A DNA stretch of 64,000 bases from Cryptomeria japonica (taxonomy: Eukaryota; Streptophyta; Pinopsida; Cupressales; Cupressaceae): the NCBI RefSeq assembly GCF_030272615.1, contig NC_081406.1, positions 244,211,218 to 244,275,217 on the forward strand, in the 5' to 3' direction. The position numbers and the translations under genes are program-made. Below are positions 1 to 11,395 of the stretch, one piece after another. Under the pieces are notes generated by a model. The model was given only the letters and a program-made list of their open reading frames with translations. It was not told the DNA's origin and did no database searches. Each line of letters opens with the position of its first letter. Positions within the stretch are counted from its first letter, which is position 1.

Positions 1-2134
1 AAGGAGAAAAAAACCCATTAGTCATAATATAAAGTTTACGATTCACAAAATTGTGTTTAGATAATCTCATTAATATCTATTGAAAACAAAACATGCAAAG
101 TTCTAGCATATATAGATTCTCAATCGTAATTGTCTCAAGAAGTAAAAATTTCCTAAAAATGACCATTTCCATAAAGAAAATTGAAACTTAATTTACCATA
201 CGTGGTCCACCAGAATCCATAGTTCATAACACCAAAATCTCCTAATCCTATACTATTATACTAATTCAAAGTTAATGACACTAATTATTAGGAGGAACTG
301 GGTTCCTTTTGGCTTCAAGAACTAGCTGGAGTGTGTGTTATGCAATTCAGCCTTTTCCTCTTCTTATTTTAGCACCAGGAGCACTTTCATATGCTAAACA
401 AAACTCATTTTGCACTCCCACCCCAAAGTTGTTAATCCAGAGAGGATGTCTTCTTATGGGTCTTCTATAAACTCCATACCAGGTTAAACTACTAGAGCAA
501 CACCATCCCCTAATAGCACCATCTTTCAGGATTAAATTTTATCTCAAGAGTAGAAAGTACTCTATCCTAATAGTGTTACTAACCAAATACCAAGGCAATT
601 TGCTTCAAACTAGATCTCTTGTTGCAACAATTTCTTCTTACATACGAGTTGATTATGATTTTATTCTTATCTCACTTCTTCCCTTGAGGTAGCAATTACC
701 CATCTATAATCAGTAAAATCAGTTCATTCTTTCCAAACCAATGTCCTCAATTTAGAAATGATGTCACTTTGCTCACTTTGCAGCCAATTCAAATTAGGTT
801 GAATTACCAAATACTAGTTTTCATAGGGGAATACCATTTTGGTTTGAAATGAGAGAATAATCCATACTTATACTAAATGAAATGGTGAATTATGGGACTG
901 ACAAGTCTCTATTTTCTCTAAGTGGGCACTAATACCTTACTTCGACCAACTTTAGCAAGTAATAATGAACTTAGAACTATACCATTTTTCATTCAAGAAG
1001 TGGGATTGAAACTCATTAAATGTTGGCACGTGTGGTGTAATATCACCTATTCCAAAAACTGTGTCACCACCCCTAGATGCCTTTCTTTGTCTAATCTGTC
1101 ATAAAGAAATTATACTTTCTAGATCCTCTAAATGATTATGCCACATGGGAAATGTGAGTTCCAATAGAGTCGGTAGATTAATAACTTTTCAAACTAGGAG
1201 GCATGTTGAGAAAGAGACGTCCTCAGTTCAAAAATCACTTGACATGCTGACTTCAAGTATTGACCAATGCACTTAGCACCTAGTGATAGGTAGTCTTTAA
1301 AGAATAGTCAGGTTATCACTGAATTTGGGAGCTTAAGAACAATGTGTGAAGAAGTAGGTTAGGGTTCTATAATTGTCTAACCAACCAATTATAAAGGGAT
1401 AGAATTGACCAACAATATGACTTCTTGGAAATAAAGGAAAATTTTGCTAAACTTTAGCATTGCAAAGATCGGATTCAAAGTTTGAAAATTTGTTGATTTC
1501 AAAGAATGTACTTAAGGACAAAGCCACTTGAAAAGGTTAAATTTGTACTCGAACAAAGATTGGAAATTAAGATAACAACATGCTCTAAAAGGGGACAAAG
1601 ATTAAAAAGGATGTAGAGAACCTAAAACACATGACCAGAAAGCCTTATTCACTAGGCAACGGAGTTGCACCAAAATCCCAGCCAAGGATATAGGAACTTG
1701 AAACAAAAATGAGGACCAACAACATAAAATTTAAACTGAAATGGTAGGAAAGAGATTCATACCTTAAAACACAATCTTGTTGAGTCATACATTTCCATTG
1801 ACTAGTTGAGGAAAATAAATCCCATGATGAAAAAGAAGATGACAACCGCAAGATGTTCTCACACTTCAACTTGTATCTGGGTTCCTCGATCTTTTAGATT
1901 GAGGACACTAGCGTGCGATGATATTCTATTCAAAGATATACACCCAAATAGCCACGCTTCATAAAAAACTTTAGAATCTAGATTTGAATTCATTTATTCT
2001 TGTATGTAACTAATCATCTACTTTTGGATGAGTTGAAGTTTTAAAATTTCAAGTTTTTGAATGACTCTTTGTCGCTTTTGATCTTTTTCACTTCTTTTTG
2101 AAAGCTTTTTCTCTCCTATCTAAAGTTAACAAAT
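1..2134. other. unassigned flank, no gene recognised
   Basis: AT-rich DNA left of element A. Only short open frames (up to about 75 codons) occur on either strand and none shows a family motif. I see no LTR boundary, tandem repeat or RNA gene here. It may be the remains of an old transposon, but nothing in the sequence lets me name one. Confidence 0.4.
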
Positions 2135-2496
2135 CTAATTGTAAAGCGGAAAATCGAACCCTAGATGTTACCCCACTCCATGGAGAGAGAAAGGAGGTCG
2201 CTAGGATTGACGATTTTCACTTAGGAGAGACTTTACATTCAAAAGAGGGGTTGAAACTCACAAGATCCAATCTCACACAATGCAAGATTGAATTCCAAAT
2301 GAGTTTCAAGGGTTAAGACATCAAGGATACCCTCTTTTGTAAAGAATGTAGATAGAATGATTGAACTAGGAATGCATGTAAAGTAAGAAAGATTTGCTTG
2401 TAGACGGAGATAGGGACACGGGATGAAGCTACGGACCTGCAATTAGCAGTAAAATGTCGAGACGATGCTGTCTTGCAAATTTGAGCAAAAGTTGAT

Positions 2497-2527
2497 GGGA
2501 CGATGGCGCCCGGAGTGCACATGGTCC
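2497..2527. repeat. type I palindromic hairpin, 3' LTR of A
   Basis: GGGACGATGGCGCCCGGAGT followed by a GTCC-ending arm. An imperfect stem encloses a GGCGCC-containing loop. The same motif is at 9031-9061, 17971-18000 and 28987-29018. Confidence 0.7.
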
Positions 2528-2654
2528 TCCAAAAAATCCACAAAACGAAGGGGGATCTGTTCGTCTCTGCACAAGGATTCCAGATCTTCAATTACAACCG
2601 CGTACCTGCAACCTACACACAGAAAAGAGAGGACGATTGGGGGGTTAAGGATTA

Positions 2655-2679
2655 GGGGTTTGCCTTTAGGTCAAACCCC
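2655..2679. repeat. GGGGTTTG...CAAACCCC inverted repeat in 3' LTR of A
   Basis: An 8-bp inverted repeat (GGGGTTTG / CAAACCCC) around a 9-base loop. Copies lie at 9189-9213 in the other LTR, and a shorter relative lies in the LTRs of element B near 18593 and 29593. Confidence 0.6.
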
Positions 2680-3127
2680 GGTTTTGGAATTAACCAAGAA
2701 ATGAGAATGTTGTAAATGTAAGTGTTTGTAATGTAATCAAGTACTGATACCTTGTTGTAAGAATGTTTGTATTCTTACATGCGAAGGTGTAATGATGCTG
2801 TATGTTATATGTTGTGAGTGATCTCCTCTTCAATGGTTGAATCCTTGTCTTGAATGCAACATCTAGCCTTGAATGGAGACTTAGAATGCTCAATTGAAGG
2901 AATGCTTGAATGCTTGAATGTTTGAATGTTTGCCTAGCGCTTCTGCCTCTTGCACTTGCTTATTTTCTTACTACCCTTTCTAGGAGGGGAAAAGTAGTTT
3001 ATATACTTGTCAATTAGGGTTAGGAGATTGATTTTTCCAACCTTAGGCCGACCTAGGAACATTATTTTCCAAATTGCAAACTTAAAGACCCGATGCCCAA
3101 CAAGAGACCGGGCCCAAAATAGGGCCA

Positions 3128-3156
3128 GGGACCAGGGCACTAGGCGCCATGGTCCC
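3128..3156. repeat. type II palindromic hairpin, 3' LTR of A
   Basis: Arms GGGACCA and TGGTCCC enclose a GC-rich centre with GGCGCC. The copy in the 5' LTR is 9662-9690. Confidence 0.7.
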
Positions 3157-3326
3157 ACCTCCCGGGACAGTAGGGTGCAAGGAGGATCAGGCCAAGGTGC
3201 ATAAAAATGCAGTTTTTGATGTCGCAAGCAGGTTTCGGGGTCTCCATTCAGGTTCAACGTTGCGCTGCCATCGTGAAGACCCAAATGCAGTCAAAATTGC
3301 AAGTGTCACAATTTTAGGATGCTACA

Positions 3327-3344
3327 TTTAGCCCCCACTTTAGC
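3327..3344 (-). promoter_or_regulatory. polypurine tract of A
   Basis: Directly before the 3' LTR the minus strand reads GCTAAAGTGGGGGCTAAA. It differs at one of 18 positions from the tract of element B. In LTR elements this purine run primes plus-strand DNA synthesis. Confidence 0.75.
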
Positions 3345-4080
3345 GGGAGTATAAGCGTACGCCCATACTTCCGGTAAAGTACAAGGAAACAACATTGAAA
3401 AACTTTCACCGTGTCAAGGAGGCAAGATACACCAAGCCCCCAGTGGACTAAGGATCTTACAAATTTGATTGACAAATTAAAAGGGAAGATTACGAGGGAG
3501 AACCATGACTGTTAGTAGTAAGCTTCCCTCACTATGAGTCATGCAAGAAAAATACCAAAAATTTTCAAGGCAAAGCTAAATTCGCCAAGAAATTTTCAAG
3601 TATCTTGAAGAGATATGAACGGGGTGTATGCCCCCCTACGTTAAAGCGATCGCACACGCCTCATCGGGGGCGATTGCTTTAAGGTAGTGATACATATAAG
3701 AAATGAGAAGGGAAAGGAGCACGTTATCACAAGGATTTAGCCCCCAAGTGTGAGATAAGCCCAAGGATAATAAACACAAAACACAAAGCATGAGGTGACT
3801 TCGCTTTCCTTGGGGTCAGTATGCTGTATGATAATTCATGTATATCATATGTATGTATGCATAATTGTTCTTCATTCCCCAATCAAGGAAGGTCACCTAG
3901 AAGAAGGGAACACTTGTGTCTTTTGAGTCAACATGAGAGAGACCAAAAGAGATCTCAATGCTTTGCATCATCCTCAAGTAGACAACACTAAGGACAACAA
4001 ATAGAAGAATGAGAATAATACATAGAAGAAGTAACAAAAGAGATCAAGAGAGGAGGAGAGAATCTGCTATGCTAATGAAA
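3345..4080 (-). other. 3' untranslated interior of A
   Basis: Non-coding DNA between the gag stop and the polypurine tract. On the minus strand its last 120 bp resemble the matching part of element B: both have CTGGGGGCTT, then TGTACTTTA, then the polypurine tract. No enzyme-coding remnant was seen. Confidence 0.55.
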
Positions 4081-7000
4081 CTAGTCTAGCACATCATCCA
4101 CCCCCCGATCTTGCTGATCAATATTTCGAGAAGGCAGGAAACACGCTAGAGGAGGAACATCCAACACAACAGATGGAGCTATCACAAGATCCAAACAAGG
4201 GCTATGTTCATGTTCCACGCCATGTTGTTCTTGTCTAGGAGCTAGGATAAGTGCTTTAGAAAATTCGTTAGATAAATGGTTATCAACATCAACATATTCA
4301 TATTCACTATCAGAAGAAAGATGAGTAACATTTTCATCTATATCATCATCAAGATTTATAAAAATAGGATCTTTAACTCGCACAGGATCAAGACCATCAT
4401 GCATCTTATGTTTAGGAGATTTTGGCTCAATTTTCAGCTAAGGAGAAAATGGAATAATACTAGCTGAAGGTGTTTTTGGGGATTGCAAAGTTTGAGAAGT
4501 AGCTGCCTGAGCTCTAAGACGACGCTTTCGTCGGCATTCACGTGCAGAATGATTTCATCTAGTCTTAGTAGGAAGTTGAGAAGATTGAGGAGGAGGAATG
4601 TTCTCATCCTTATCACTTGGGTGTTTAGGTTGTGGTCTCTTAGGTTGAATAATAGGAGAAGAGGAAGGTCTCTTCTCTCTATAAGAGGAAGGAGGAGGAA
4701 CTGCTCCATATAAAGGAGGGATATCTGGTTTAGGAAGGAGACCAAGTCCATCATGACGAGGAGGTATAGGTCTACCTTTAGAAAGTTTATTAGTCATAGA
4801 CGTAGTCACATCCATAGGGATGGGTTGGGAATTTTCTTGAGGAAAGACATTAGTTTTATCTTTCAAAGGAAGAACTTCCTTCTCAAGAATGATAGGAATA
4901 TCAAGTTTGGGTGTTCTAGGTTCACTTAGAGATAGGATCATATCTTTTTTCCACTTTTGATAAGATTTGAAAAGATGATCACTCTGTGGTGGAAGAGATT
5001 GGAATTGTTTAGGCGAAAAATAATCAATAGGAACGCTAGAAGTTCTTTCAGCTGGTTTAAAGAGACTATGATTGATAGTAACAATTTCACCATTATGGGG
5101 AAATTTCAAACACTTGTGAATAGGAGAAGCAATATCTTTCATGGAAGATAGCCAAGGATAGCCTAGCTTCACACGAAATTGTTCGGATGATGGAATAATA
5201 GCAAAGTCCACATCAAGGGGTTTGTTATGGACCTCGATAGGTAATGTAATAGAACCAATTGCAGGAGAAGAAAATGCATCAAATAATTTCACAACCACAT
5301 TTGTTTTGTCATAGATCACTTGATTCAATTGCAAGGTAAAAAGAAATTCTTCAGTAATGACATTAACCATACAAGAAGGATCAATAAGCACTCCACGGCA
5401 AGGTGTATTCTTAACTTTTGCAACTATGTATAAAGGACCATCAGGTGCCCTGATAGTTTCACTGGAATCAAATGTGATGGAAGGTTCTTTAGGGATTTTC
5501 TGCTGCTCTACAAAGTTAATCACATTCGGAGTCATAGACACAAGATCATCAGGTGAGAAAGAGGAATCATTAGTCTCAACCACATTAGAGGTATGAGAAG
5601 GTAATGGATCAGTAAAAATCTTAAGATTTTGGTTAGGAGGAGCTACAGATGTGTTGCCTTTATCATTCACACCTGAAACAGAGATAGTATTATTATCAAT
5701 CAAATCTTGAATTTTACCCTTTAAAGCAAAACATTTTTCAGTATCATGCCCAGGTTGACGATGAAATTGACAAAAATATTTGTTATCAAAATAGGGTGAA
5801 TTAATCTTTGTAGGATCTATTTTCTTTATAGGAGGGAGGGTAAGCACATTTTGTTCCAATAACTTATTCATAATAGTATGCAATGATTCATTCAAAGGGG
5901 TAAACTTTCTTTCTTTTTTGAAAAACTTAGAAATAGGAGGCACACCTGATGCTGCATTCACATTGTTGTTGATGATGTTTTCATTGAACTTAATGAACTC
6001 TCTGTTTGGTTTAAACTTCCCAAGTGGTTGTTGACTACTATCACCCTTATCACTCGGAGCCATAGGATTTGCTTGTTCCATTTGACTCACAGTCAGTTGA
6101 TAATTGTGAAGAGTTGCGCACAACTGTTGGAAAGAAGTAAACTCAGAAAACAGAAGTTTTTCTCTAATATCTTTTTGTAAATTAGAAATAAAGATTCTTT
6201 GAATATCATTGTCAGGTACTGGAAAAGAAATTTGAGCACACAAATTCTTATATCTACCAATGAAATCAGTCACTTTTTCTTTAACACCTTGTTTACAATG
6301 CATTAAATCAATCAAAGTAACTTTAGGACCTATATTGTTTTGAAATTGTTGAATAAAAGCATTTGCCTGTTCTTCGAAAGAAGTAATAGAATAGGAAGGC
6401 AACGAGCAATACCATTGTAGAGCCTTATCTCTTAATGTTCTAGTAAACAGTTTTGCAAGCAACCTTTGGTCACGAGCAAAATCGGTACATATTGTTTGAA
6501 AGGTCTTAACATGTGTTAGAGGATCACCCTTACCATTATAAAGCTCCAATTGCGGGATTTCAACATGCTTAGGGGGGATAGCTCGAACAATGTCAAGAGA
6601 AAGTTGGCTCGCAACATTAAATGTGGGCACACTAGACTTAGATTGATTCATAGAGGCAATTTGTTGTTGTAAAGACGAGACAGTTTGTGCAAGATTGCTA
6701 ATGGTCGCTTCAGTCGAAGAGTTCATATTAGACATGTTAGATTGTGATGGAGGTATTATGTTATGAAAAGAAGGTATTGATTGAGAGTAAGGTGGCGGGA
6801 CACTATGATAGTTAGTCATAGGAGATGATTGGAAAGAAGGAACACTACAAGGAGGAATGGAATGGTTAAATGAATTGCCCCCTTGCGTCATGTTCATTTG
6901 TGGAGATGTAATAAGGACACTCATTGAAGGAATGAATGAGGAAGTCAGATTGAATGAAGGAAGAGGGTTGATTGAAGAAGAGGGATTGCCCCCATGACTG

Positions 7001-7422
7001 GTGATCATAGGTGGAATGTTTTGTATTGAAATAGTCATTATGTTTGATGTAAAAGTAGGTATACTAGCAATAGAAGTTGTCAAAGGAATAGAATGATTGT
7101 CTTGAGTAGGAGGTTGTGTATAACCTAAAGTTTCGGCACAACTCTTCATAGGCATCACATTCGAATCCATAATGTGTGCAATACCACGCAAAATATCAAT
7201 TCCATTCTTATCACTTTGAACCACACCTTTTAGACCCTTAATCAATGAAAGAGCTTCACTATCGGGGTATTCTTGAGACATCCATTGCTGAAAATCATCA
7301 AATTGGTTATCCAATTTCGAAAGTTGTTCTACAGAAACCTCATGGAGAGCTTCTTCATCATTAAGAGGATTAGAGGAATTACCCATGTCCTTGTTAAAAA
7401 GGCCATTCAAATTAGGTTCCAT
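4081..7422 (-). pseudogene. gag: gag-protease-like polyprotein of element A, two in-frame stops
   Basis: Would form the virus-like particle that packages element RNA in the cytoplasm. The first 955 codons (7422-4555) are open; the same frame then runs on to 4081, broken only by TGA at 4552-4554 and TAG near 4443. The frame starts MEPNLNGLFN. Residues 1-280 are rich in Ser, Pro, Asn and Gln. Residues about 290-450 match the plant retrotransposon Gag core (LYNGKGDPLTHVKTF, then LRDKALQWYCSLP). A Cys-His knuckle of the variant C-x2-H-x4-H-x4-C form (CQFHRQPGHDTEKC) lies near 550-565. A retropepsin-like fold follows at about 665-760 (GVLIDPSCMVNVI ... LGYPWLSS), but the D-T/S-G triad reads DPS. 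The basic run RRKRR lies after the first stop. No pol follows. Confidence 0.88.
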
Positions 7423-7616
7423 CTCCTCGGTAATTAAACCTTCTAAGAAGGACTTGATTCTAAGGCTTCATCTAATGGGAATAGTGTAAGTAGGGCTTAT
7501 TGTTGTAAAACTCATGCACTAAAGAGAGAGAAAATTTCAATAAAATCAGCCAATCTCCTAGATTTAAGCTGTTAAATGCAATCATGACAATCTCCCAAAA
7601 TTTCAGAAAAAATGTC

Positions 7617-7647
7617 GGGGGCCGTGGCGAACGGAGTGCACACGGTC
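7617..7647. repeat. type I hairpin, leader of A (copy 1)
   Basis: GGGGGCCGTGGCGAACGGAG, then a GTGCACACGGTCC arm. It lies about 200 bp upstream of the gag start in the transcribed leader. Confidence 0.65.
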
Positions 7648-8240
7648 CTCACAACTTTTTTCGAAATTTTCAGAGATGAAATTTATGATGATTTTAAAGC
7701 TAATCTGAAAAAATTGAGTGATTTTACGATTTGTAGATAGGCCAAATTAAAGTTGCAATCTCAAATTTGAACCCTACCAAGATTGTTGAAAAATGCAAAA
7801 TTTGAATCTTGAAAAAGAGAGGGAAACTGAAATTTTGAATTTTAAGATTTTAGAGGGAATACTAAAAGCAATGCAAGCTTTGAAATTTAAAAGTTGAGTC
7901 AATTTCATGCAAAATTCAAATTTGAAAGTGGAAATCAAAGTTGTTGCAATTAAACACTTAATTTCAACAGTCACAAATTGCAAGAATTTGAATAAAGCAC
8001 TGAAACTTCGAATGAATGCCAACACACTTTTCAGATTTAGGATAGTAAGAAACACAATTTTAACACAAAATTTCAATTTCAACAATTTTTGAATGATTAA
8101 AATCTTTAATCCAAGCAATCACTAGACCAACTTTGACTTTAATTTTGAAAGTGTTAGAATTAATGAAATCAGCCAAGATTCTGGATTTTAGCAGAAAAAT
8201 ACAGTAAGATCTAACTCCCGAAATTTTAGAAAAAATGTCG

Positions 8241-8271
8241 GGGACGATGGTGCTCGAGGTGCACACGGTCC
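8241..8271. repeat. type I hairpin, leader of A (copy 2)
   Basis: GGGACGATGGTGCTCGAGGT, then GCACACGGTCC. It belongs to the duplicated leader block; its loop has diverged (GGTGCTC instead of GGCGCCC). Confidence 0.62.
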
Positions 8272-8660
8272 TCGCAACTTTTTTCAAAATTTTCAGGGAT
8301 GAGAGATATTGTGATTTTGTTGCAGAATCCAAAGTTACAGCTGACTTGGAGGTGTTTTGATCAGTGAAACCATCGGTCAAAGGTTGAATCAAGAGGGTTT
8401 TAAAAATTAGGGTTTTGACACTTAACCACTTAATTTTCAGAATTAAAGCACAAATATGAATTGACAATTTGCAATAGAAGGGTAGATGTGAAACAAGCAT
8501 TAAAAATTAAACATTTCACAAGCTCAATTACTAAAAAGAAAATTTAGGGTTTTTTATGCAATTAACCTCTAAAATTTGCAAAAGATCAAACATGGAAATG
8601 TAATTAAGGAAGCAAATTTTTCAAATCTAACCATGAATAATCAGAATTAGGATATTCATT

Positions 8661-8672
8661 TCGGGTTCACCA
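8661..8672 (-). promoter_or_regulatory. primer-binding site of A (tRNA-Trp type)
   Basis: Three bases inside the 5' LTR the minus strand reads TGGTGAACCCGA. These 12 bases complement the 3' end of plant tRNA-Trp as I recall it and equal the first 12 bases of the primer site of element B. The match stops after 12 bases, whereas B matches 18. Confidence 0.72.
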
Positions 8673-9030
8673 AAATGTAAAGCGAAAAATCGAACCCTAG
8701 ATGTTCCCCCACTCCATGGAGAGAGAAAGGAGGTCACTAGGATTGACGGTTTTCACTCAGGAGAGACTTTACATTCAAAAGAGGGGTTGAAACTCACAAG
8801 ATCCAATCCCACACAATGCAAGATTGAATTCTAAATGAGTTTCAAGGGTTAATACATCAAGGATACCCTCTTTTGTAAAGAATGTAGATAGTGATTAAAC
8901 TAGGAATGCATGTAAAGTAAGAAAGATTCGCTTGTAGACGGAGATAGGGACACGGGATGAAGCTACAGACCTGAAATTAGCAGTAAAATGTCGAGACGAT
9001 GCTATCCTACAAATTTGAGCGAAAGTTGAT

Positions 9031-9061
9031 GGGACGATGGCGCCCGGAGTGCACACGGTCC
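9031..9061. repeat. type I hairpin, 5' LTR of A
   Basis: GGGACGATGGCGCCCGGAGT followed by GCACACGGTCC. It pairs with the copy at 2497-2527 in the other LTR. Confidence 0.7.
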
Positions 9062-9188
9062 TCTGAAAAATCCGCGAAACGAAGGGGGATCTGTTCGTCT
9101 CTACACAAGGATTCCAGATCTTCAATTACAGCCGCGTACCTACAACCTACACATAGAAAAGAGAGGACAATTGGGGGGTTAAGGATTA

Positions 9189-9213
9189 GGGGTTTGCCTT
9201 TAGGTCAAACCCC
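9189..9213. repeat. GGGGTTTG...CAAACCCC inverted repeat in 5' LTR of A
   Basis: Identical to 2655-2679. Read on the minus strand, GGGGTTTGACCTAAAGGC resembles GGGGTTTGACTAAGGC in the LTR of element B. Confidence 0.6.
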
Positions 9214-9531
9214 GGTTTTGGAATTAACCAAGAAATGAGAATGCTGTAAATGTAAGTGTTTGTAATGTAATCAAGTACTGATACCTTGTTGTAAGAATGT
9301 TTGTATTCTTACGTGCGAAGGTGTAATGATGTTGTATGTTATATGTTGTGAGTGATCTCCTCTTCAATGGTTGAATCCTTGTCTTGAATGCAACATCTAG
9401 CCTTGAATGGAGACTTAGAATGCTCAATTGAAGGAATGCTTGAATGCTTGAATGTTTGAATGTTTGCCTAGCGCTTCCGCCTCTTGCACTTGCTTATTTT
9501 CTTACTACCCTTTCTAGGAGGGGAAAAGTAG

Positions 9532-9539
9532 TTTATATA
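9532..9539 (-). promoter_or_regulatory. TATA box candidate in the 5' LTR of A
   Basis: The minus strand reads TATATAAA here, a full plant TATA consensus, about 325 bp inside the 5' LTR. The same sequence is kept in the other LTR near 2998-3007. Initiation about 30 bp downstream would put the start near 9505. This is inferred from sequence alone. Confidence 0.5.
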
Positions 9540-9661
9540 CTTGTCAATTAGGGTTAGGAGATTGATTTTTCCAACCTTAGGCCGACCTAGGAACATTATT
9601 TTCCAAATTGCAAACTTAAAGACCTGATGCCCAACAAGAGATCGGGCCCAAAATAGGGCCA

Positions 9662-9690
9662 GGGACCAGGGCGCTGGGCGCCATGGTCCC
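9662..9690. repeat. type II hairpin, 5' LTR of A
   Basis: GGGACCAGGGCGCTGGGCGC followed by a CATGGTCCC arm. The seven outer bases pair perfectly around a GC-rich core. Confidence 0.7.
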
Positions 9691-9865
9691 ACCTCCCGGG
9701 ACAGCAGGGTGCAAGGAGGATCAGGCCAAGGTGCAGAAAGATGCAGTTTTTAATGTCACAAGTAGGTTTTGGGGTCTCCATTCAGGTTCAACGTTGCGCT
9801 GCCATCGTGAAGACCCAAATGCAGTCGAAATTGCAAGTGTCGCAATTTTAGGACGCTACACTAAT

Positions 9866-10677
9866 ATCTTTAGTTGAAGCTTTTAGATAGCTTCCTAAAC
9901 TCTCATTCTCTTTGGTTCCAATTATATAGTGCATATAAATTGATTCTATTCATTCAGGAACATAAACCCTTTTATTATTGTCGCTCTTAAATTCAATATT
10001 TGAATAAAAAGGGTGTGAGAATATTTTATAACAAAGGGTTATGTTGTTTAGAAACTCAAAACCATGATCTACTCCCACATTTTTATCCATGCAAGGGTTC
10101 TTCAGAATTTCTCTCGATTCTGCGAGGTATACGTATCCTTTTTTGTCATCTTTATAGCAATCTTTTGGAAAACTTTTCTCACTTAAAATATCACTTCCAT
10201 GCATAATCCTTGTTTGACCCATGACATTGCTATTTGAAATACCACTCATCAATGTGTGACCTACTTTGCAATATATTTCTTTAGAACTCTCGAAATCATC
10301 CTTAGTACATGGCATTTGATATTCATCCATTAATAGGGGTAACCCAAAAGCTTCTTTGCTAGGAAGAAACTAAGAAGAAGAGTTGAATGGGATCATACTT
10401 TGAATATAATCCATTAGAAACCCTTATTCAAATAGGAATGATAGATAAATAAGAAAATCCTCTTTTTTAGGAGAATACTCACTTGGAGTCTTAGGATATG
10501 AAGAAAGAGTATGATTATTACAAAATTTCCCTTGTCATATTCCTTCATTGTCTTCCTTTCTCCATAAGTCTAGATTTTGTCTTATATTTTTTGGTCCAAT
10601 TTTTTGTGGGAAGACAAGAGGATTTCACCATTAAAGGTAATCCAGGACATCTCCAAGTATTTTTTGATATCTTCTCC
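9866..10677. other. flank of element A with one unassigned open frame
   Basis: A 126-codon open frame lies at 9950-10330 on the minus strand (starts MDEYQMPCTKDDFESS). It has no motif I recognise. Its Lys/Asp/Phe-rich style resembles the C-terminal half of the Gag-like protein of element D, so it could be a fragment of a related element, but this is a weak impression. The rest of the stretch shows nothing. Confidence 0.3.
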
Positions 10678-10925
10678 CACCAGTAGAATTTGGCAAATAA
10701 ACGACTACGTGACTAAAAATTTTAGTCATGACAACTAAAAATGACTAAATTCTAGTCATTTTTTGCAACATAGCTATAAATGACCAATTTAGTTATTGAG
10801 TAGGAAACAAAACTAAATAATTAGTCACACAAATGAAAATGACTAAATAAATGACTATTACTCCTTTATTACAACTAAACATCAAATTTATGCTTGGACG
10901 ACAACTATATATATGCAGGATCATG
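10678..10925 (+). mobile_element. CACTA-like transposon end with TGACTAAA subterminal repeats
   Basis: The stretch starts near CACCAGTAGAATTTGGC, resembling the CACTAC...AATTTGGC ends of plant En/Spm (CACTA) elements. It is followed by many direct and inverted TGACTAAA / TTTAGTCA motifs, including the palindrome AAAAATGACTAAATTCTAGT with its partner arm. Such clustered subterminal motifs bind the TnpA-type protein in known CACTA elements. No transposase is next to it, so it would be a broken end or a deleted copy. Confidence 0.42.
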
Positions 10926-11390
10926 GTGGGCCGAAACATGCCCTTAAGTGGCAATGAAATTTTAAAAAAATAGAGTTAGGCAACTTGACATATTTGAATA
11001 AGTTATGAACATTATTTTTAAAATATGTAAGAAGAAAATTTGTAGAAAATTGAATGTAGTTTCTAAGCTACTAGTTATTTTTTTAAAAAAAAAAAACAAA
11101 AACCTATTTGATGAAAATTTAAAATTTTAATGGAGTAGTACTTAAATTTCAAGAAAAAGATAAGAAGTAGGTGTATGTATGACCACCTAACCACAATCAA
11201 ATCATAATATTTTTTTATAATATTTTAAATATAAGTAGTAGACTCATGTCCGACTGTGGAACATATCTTTTTGCAATTTTTTTTAAATTAATAATTAATT
11301 ATGAAATTTTTACTACAACTTTTCATAAATATAAAAACTTGTATGTCTGACCACCTTAACTTGGTCAAAAAATTATGAAATTCATTTATT
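10926..11390. other. AT-rich spacer, nothing recognised
   Basis: AT-rich DNA directly left of element C, with A and T runs. No frame, repeat or RNA signal is supported. Its last bases TTTAT (11391-11395) form the left target duplication of element C. Confidence 0.4.
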
Positions 11391-11395
11391 TTTAT

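Larger units (their letters stand above)
2140..3326 (-). repeat. 3' LTR of element A
   Basis: Direct repeat of 8676-9860 with scattered substitutions only. On the minus strand it starts TGTAGCATCC and ends CCGCTTTACA. It contains one copy each of the two hairpin motifs described separately (3128-3156 and 2497-2527) and the palindromic box at 2655-2679. Confidence 0.93.
7423..8660 (-). other. untranslated leader of A with duplicated hairpin block
   Basis: About 1.24 kb separates the primer site from the gag start. It carries two related blocks roughly 620 bp apart (around 7541-7720 and 8161-8340). Each consists of an AATCAGCCA-like segment, a hairpin with the arm ACACGGTCC, then TTTTTTCGAAATTTTCAG or a close variant. 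Similar text follows the hairpin in the LTR of element B. The open frames in this leader have no family features and I regard them as chance. Confidence 0.6.
2140..9860 (-). mobile_element. element A: gag-only, non-autonomous LTR retrotransposon
   Basis: Two direct repeats of 1187 and 1185 bp bound the element. Each begins TG and ends CA, and the element is flanked by the perfect 5-bp target duplication CTAAT (2135-2139 and 9861-9865). The coding frame, primer-binding site and polypurine tract all place transcription on the minus strand, so the right repeat is the 5' LTR. The only long frame is a Gag protein with a protease-like domain; no reverse transcriptase, RNase H or integrase is present in the 5.3-kb interior. 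This matches the known class of gag-only (TR-GAG) elements that move with enzymes from another element. Its ends, primer site and polypurine tract resemble those of element B. Confidence 0.93.
8676..9860 (-). repeat. 5' LTR of element A
   Basis: Right-hand copy of the 1.19-kb repeat, directly followed by the CTAAT target duplication. On the minus strand it starts TGTAGCGTCC. It holds a TATA-like box (9532-9539). The hairpin at 9662-9690 lies upstream of that box, so in U3; the box at 9189-9213 and the hairpin at 9031-9061 lie downstream, so in the transcribed R/U5 part if the TATA assignment is right. Confidence 0.93.

Noticed and set aside
1645-1869. Hydrophobic 74-codon minus frame as a membrane protein gene
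   Set aside because: Short, isolated and without any recognisable family or conserved context.
4434-4754. Leu-rich minus frame of 106 codons overlapping gag of A
   Set aside because: It is a shadow frame of the Gag-like coding sequence with low-complexity composition.
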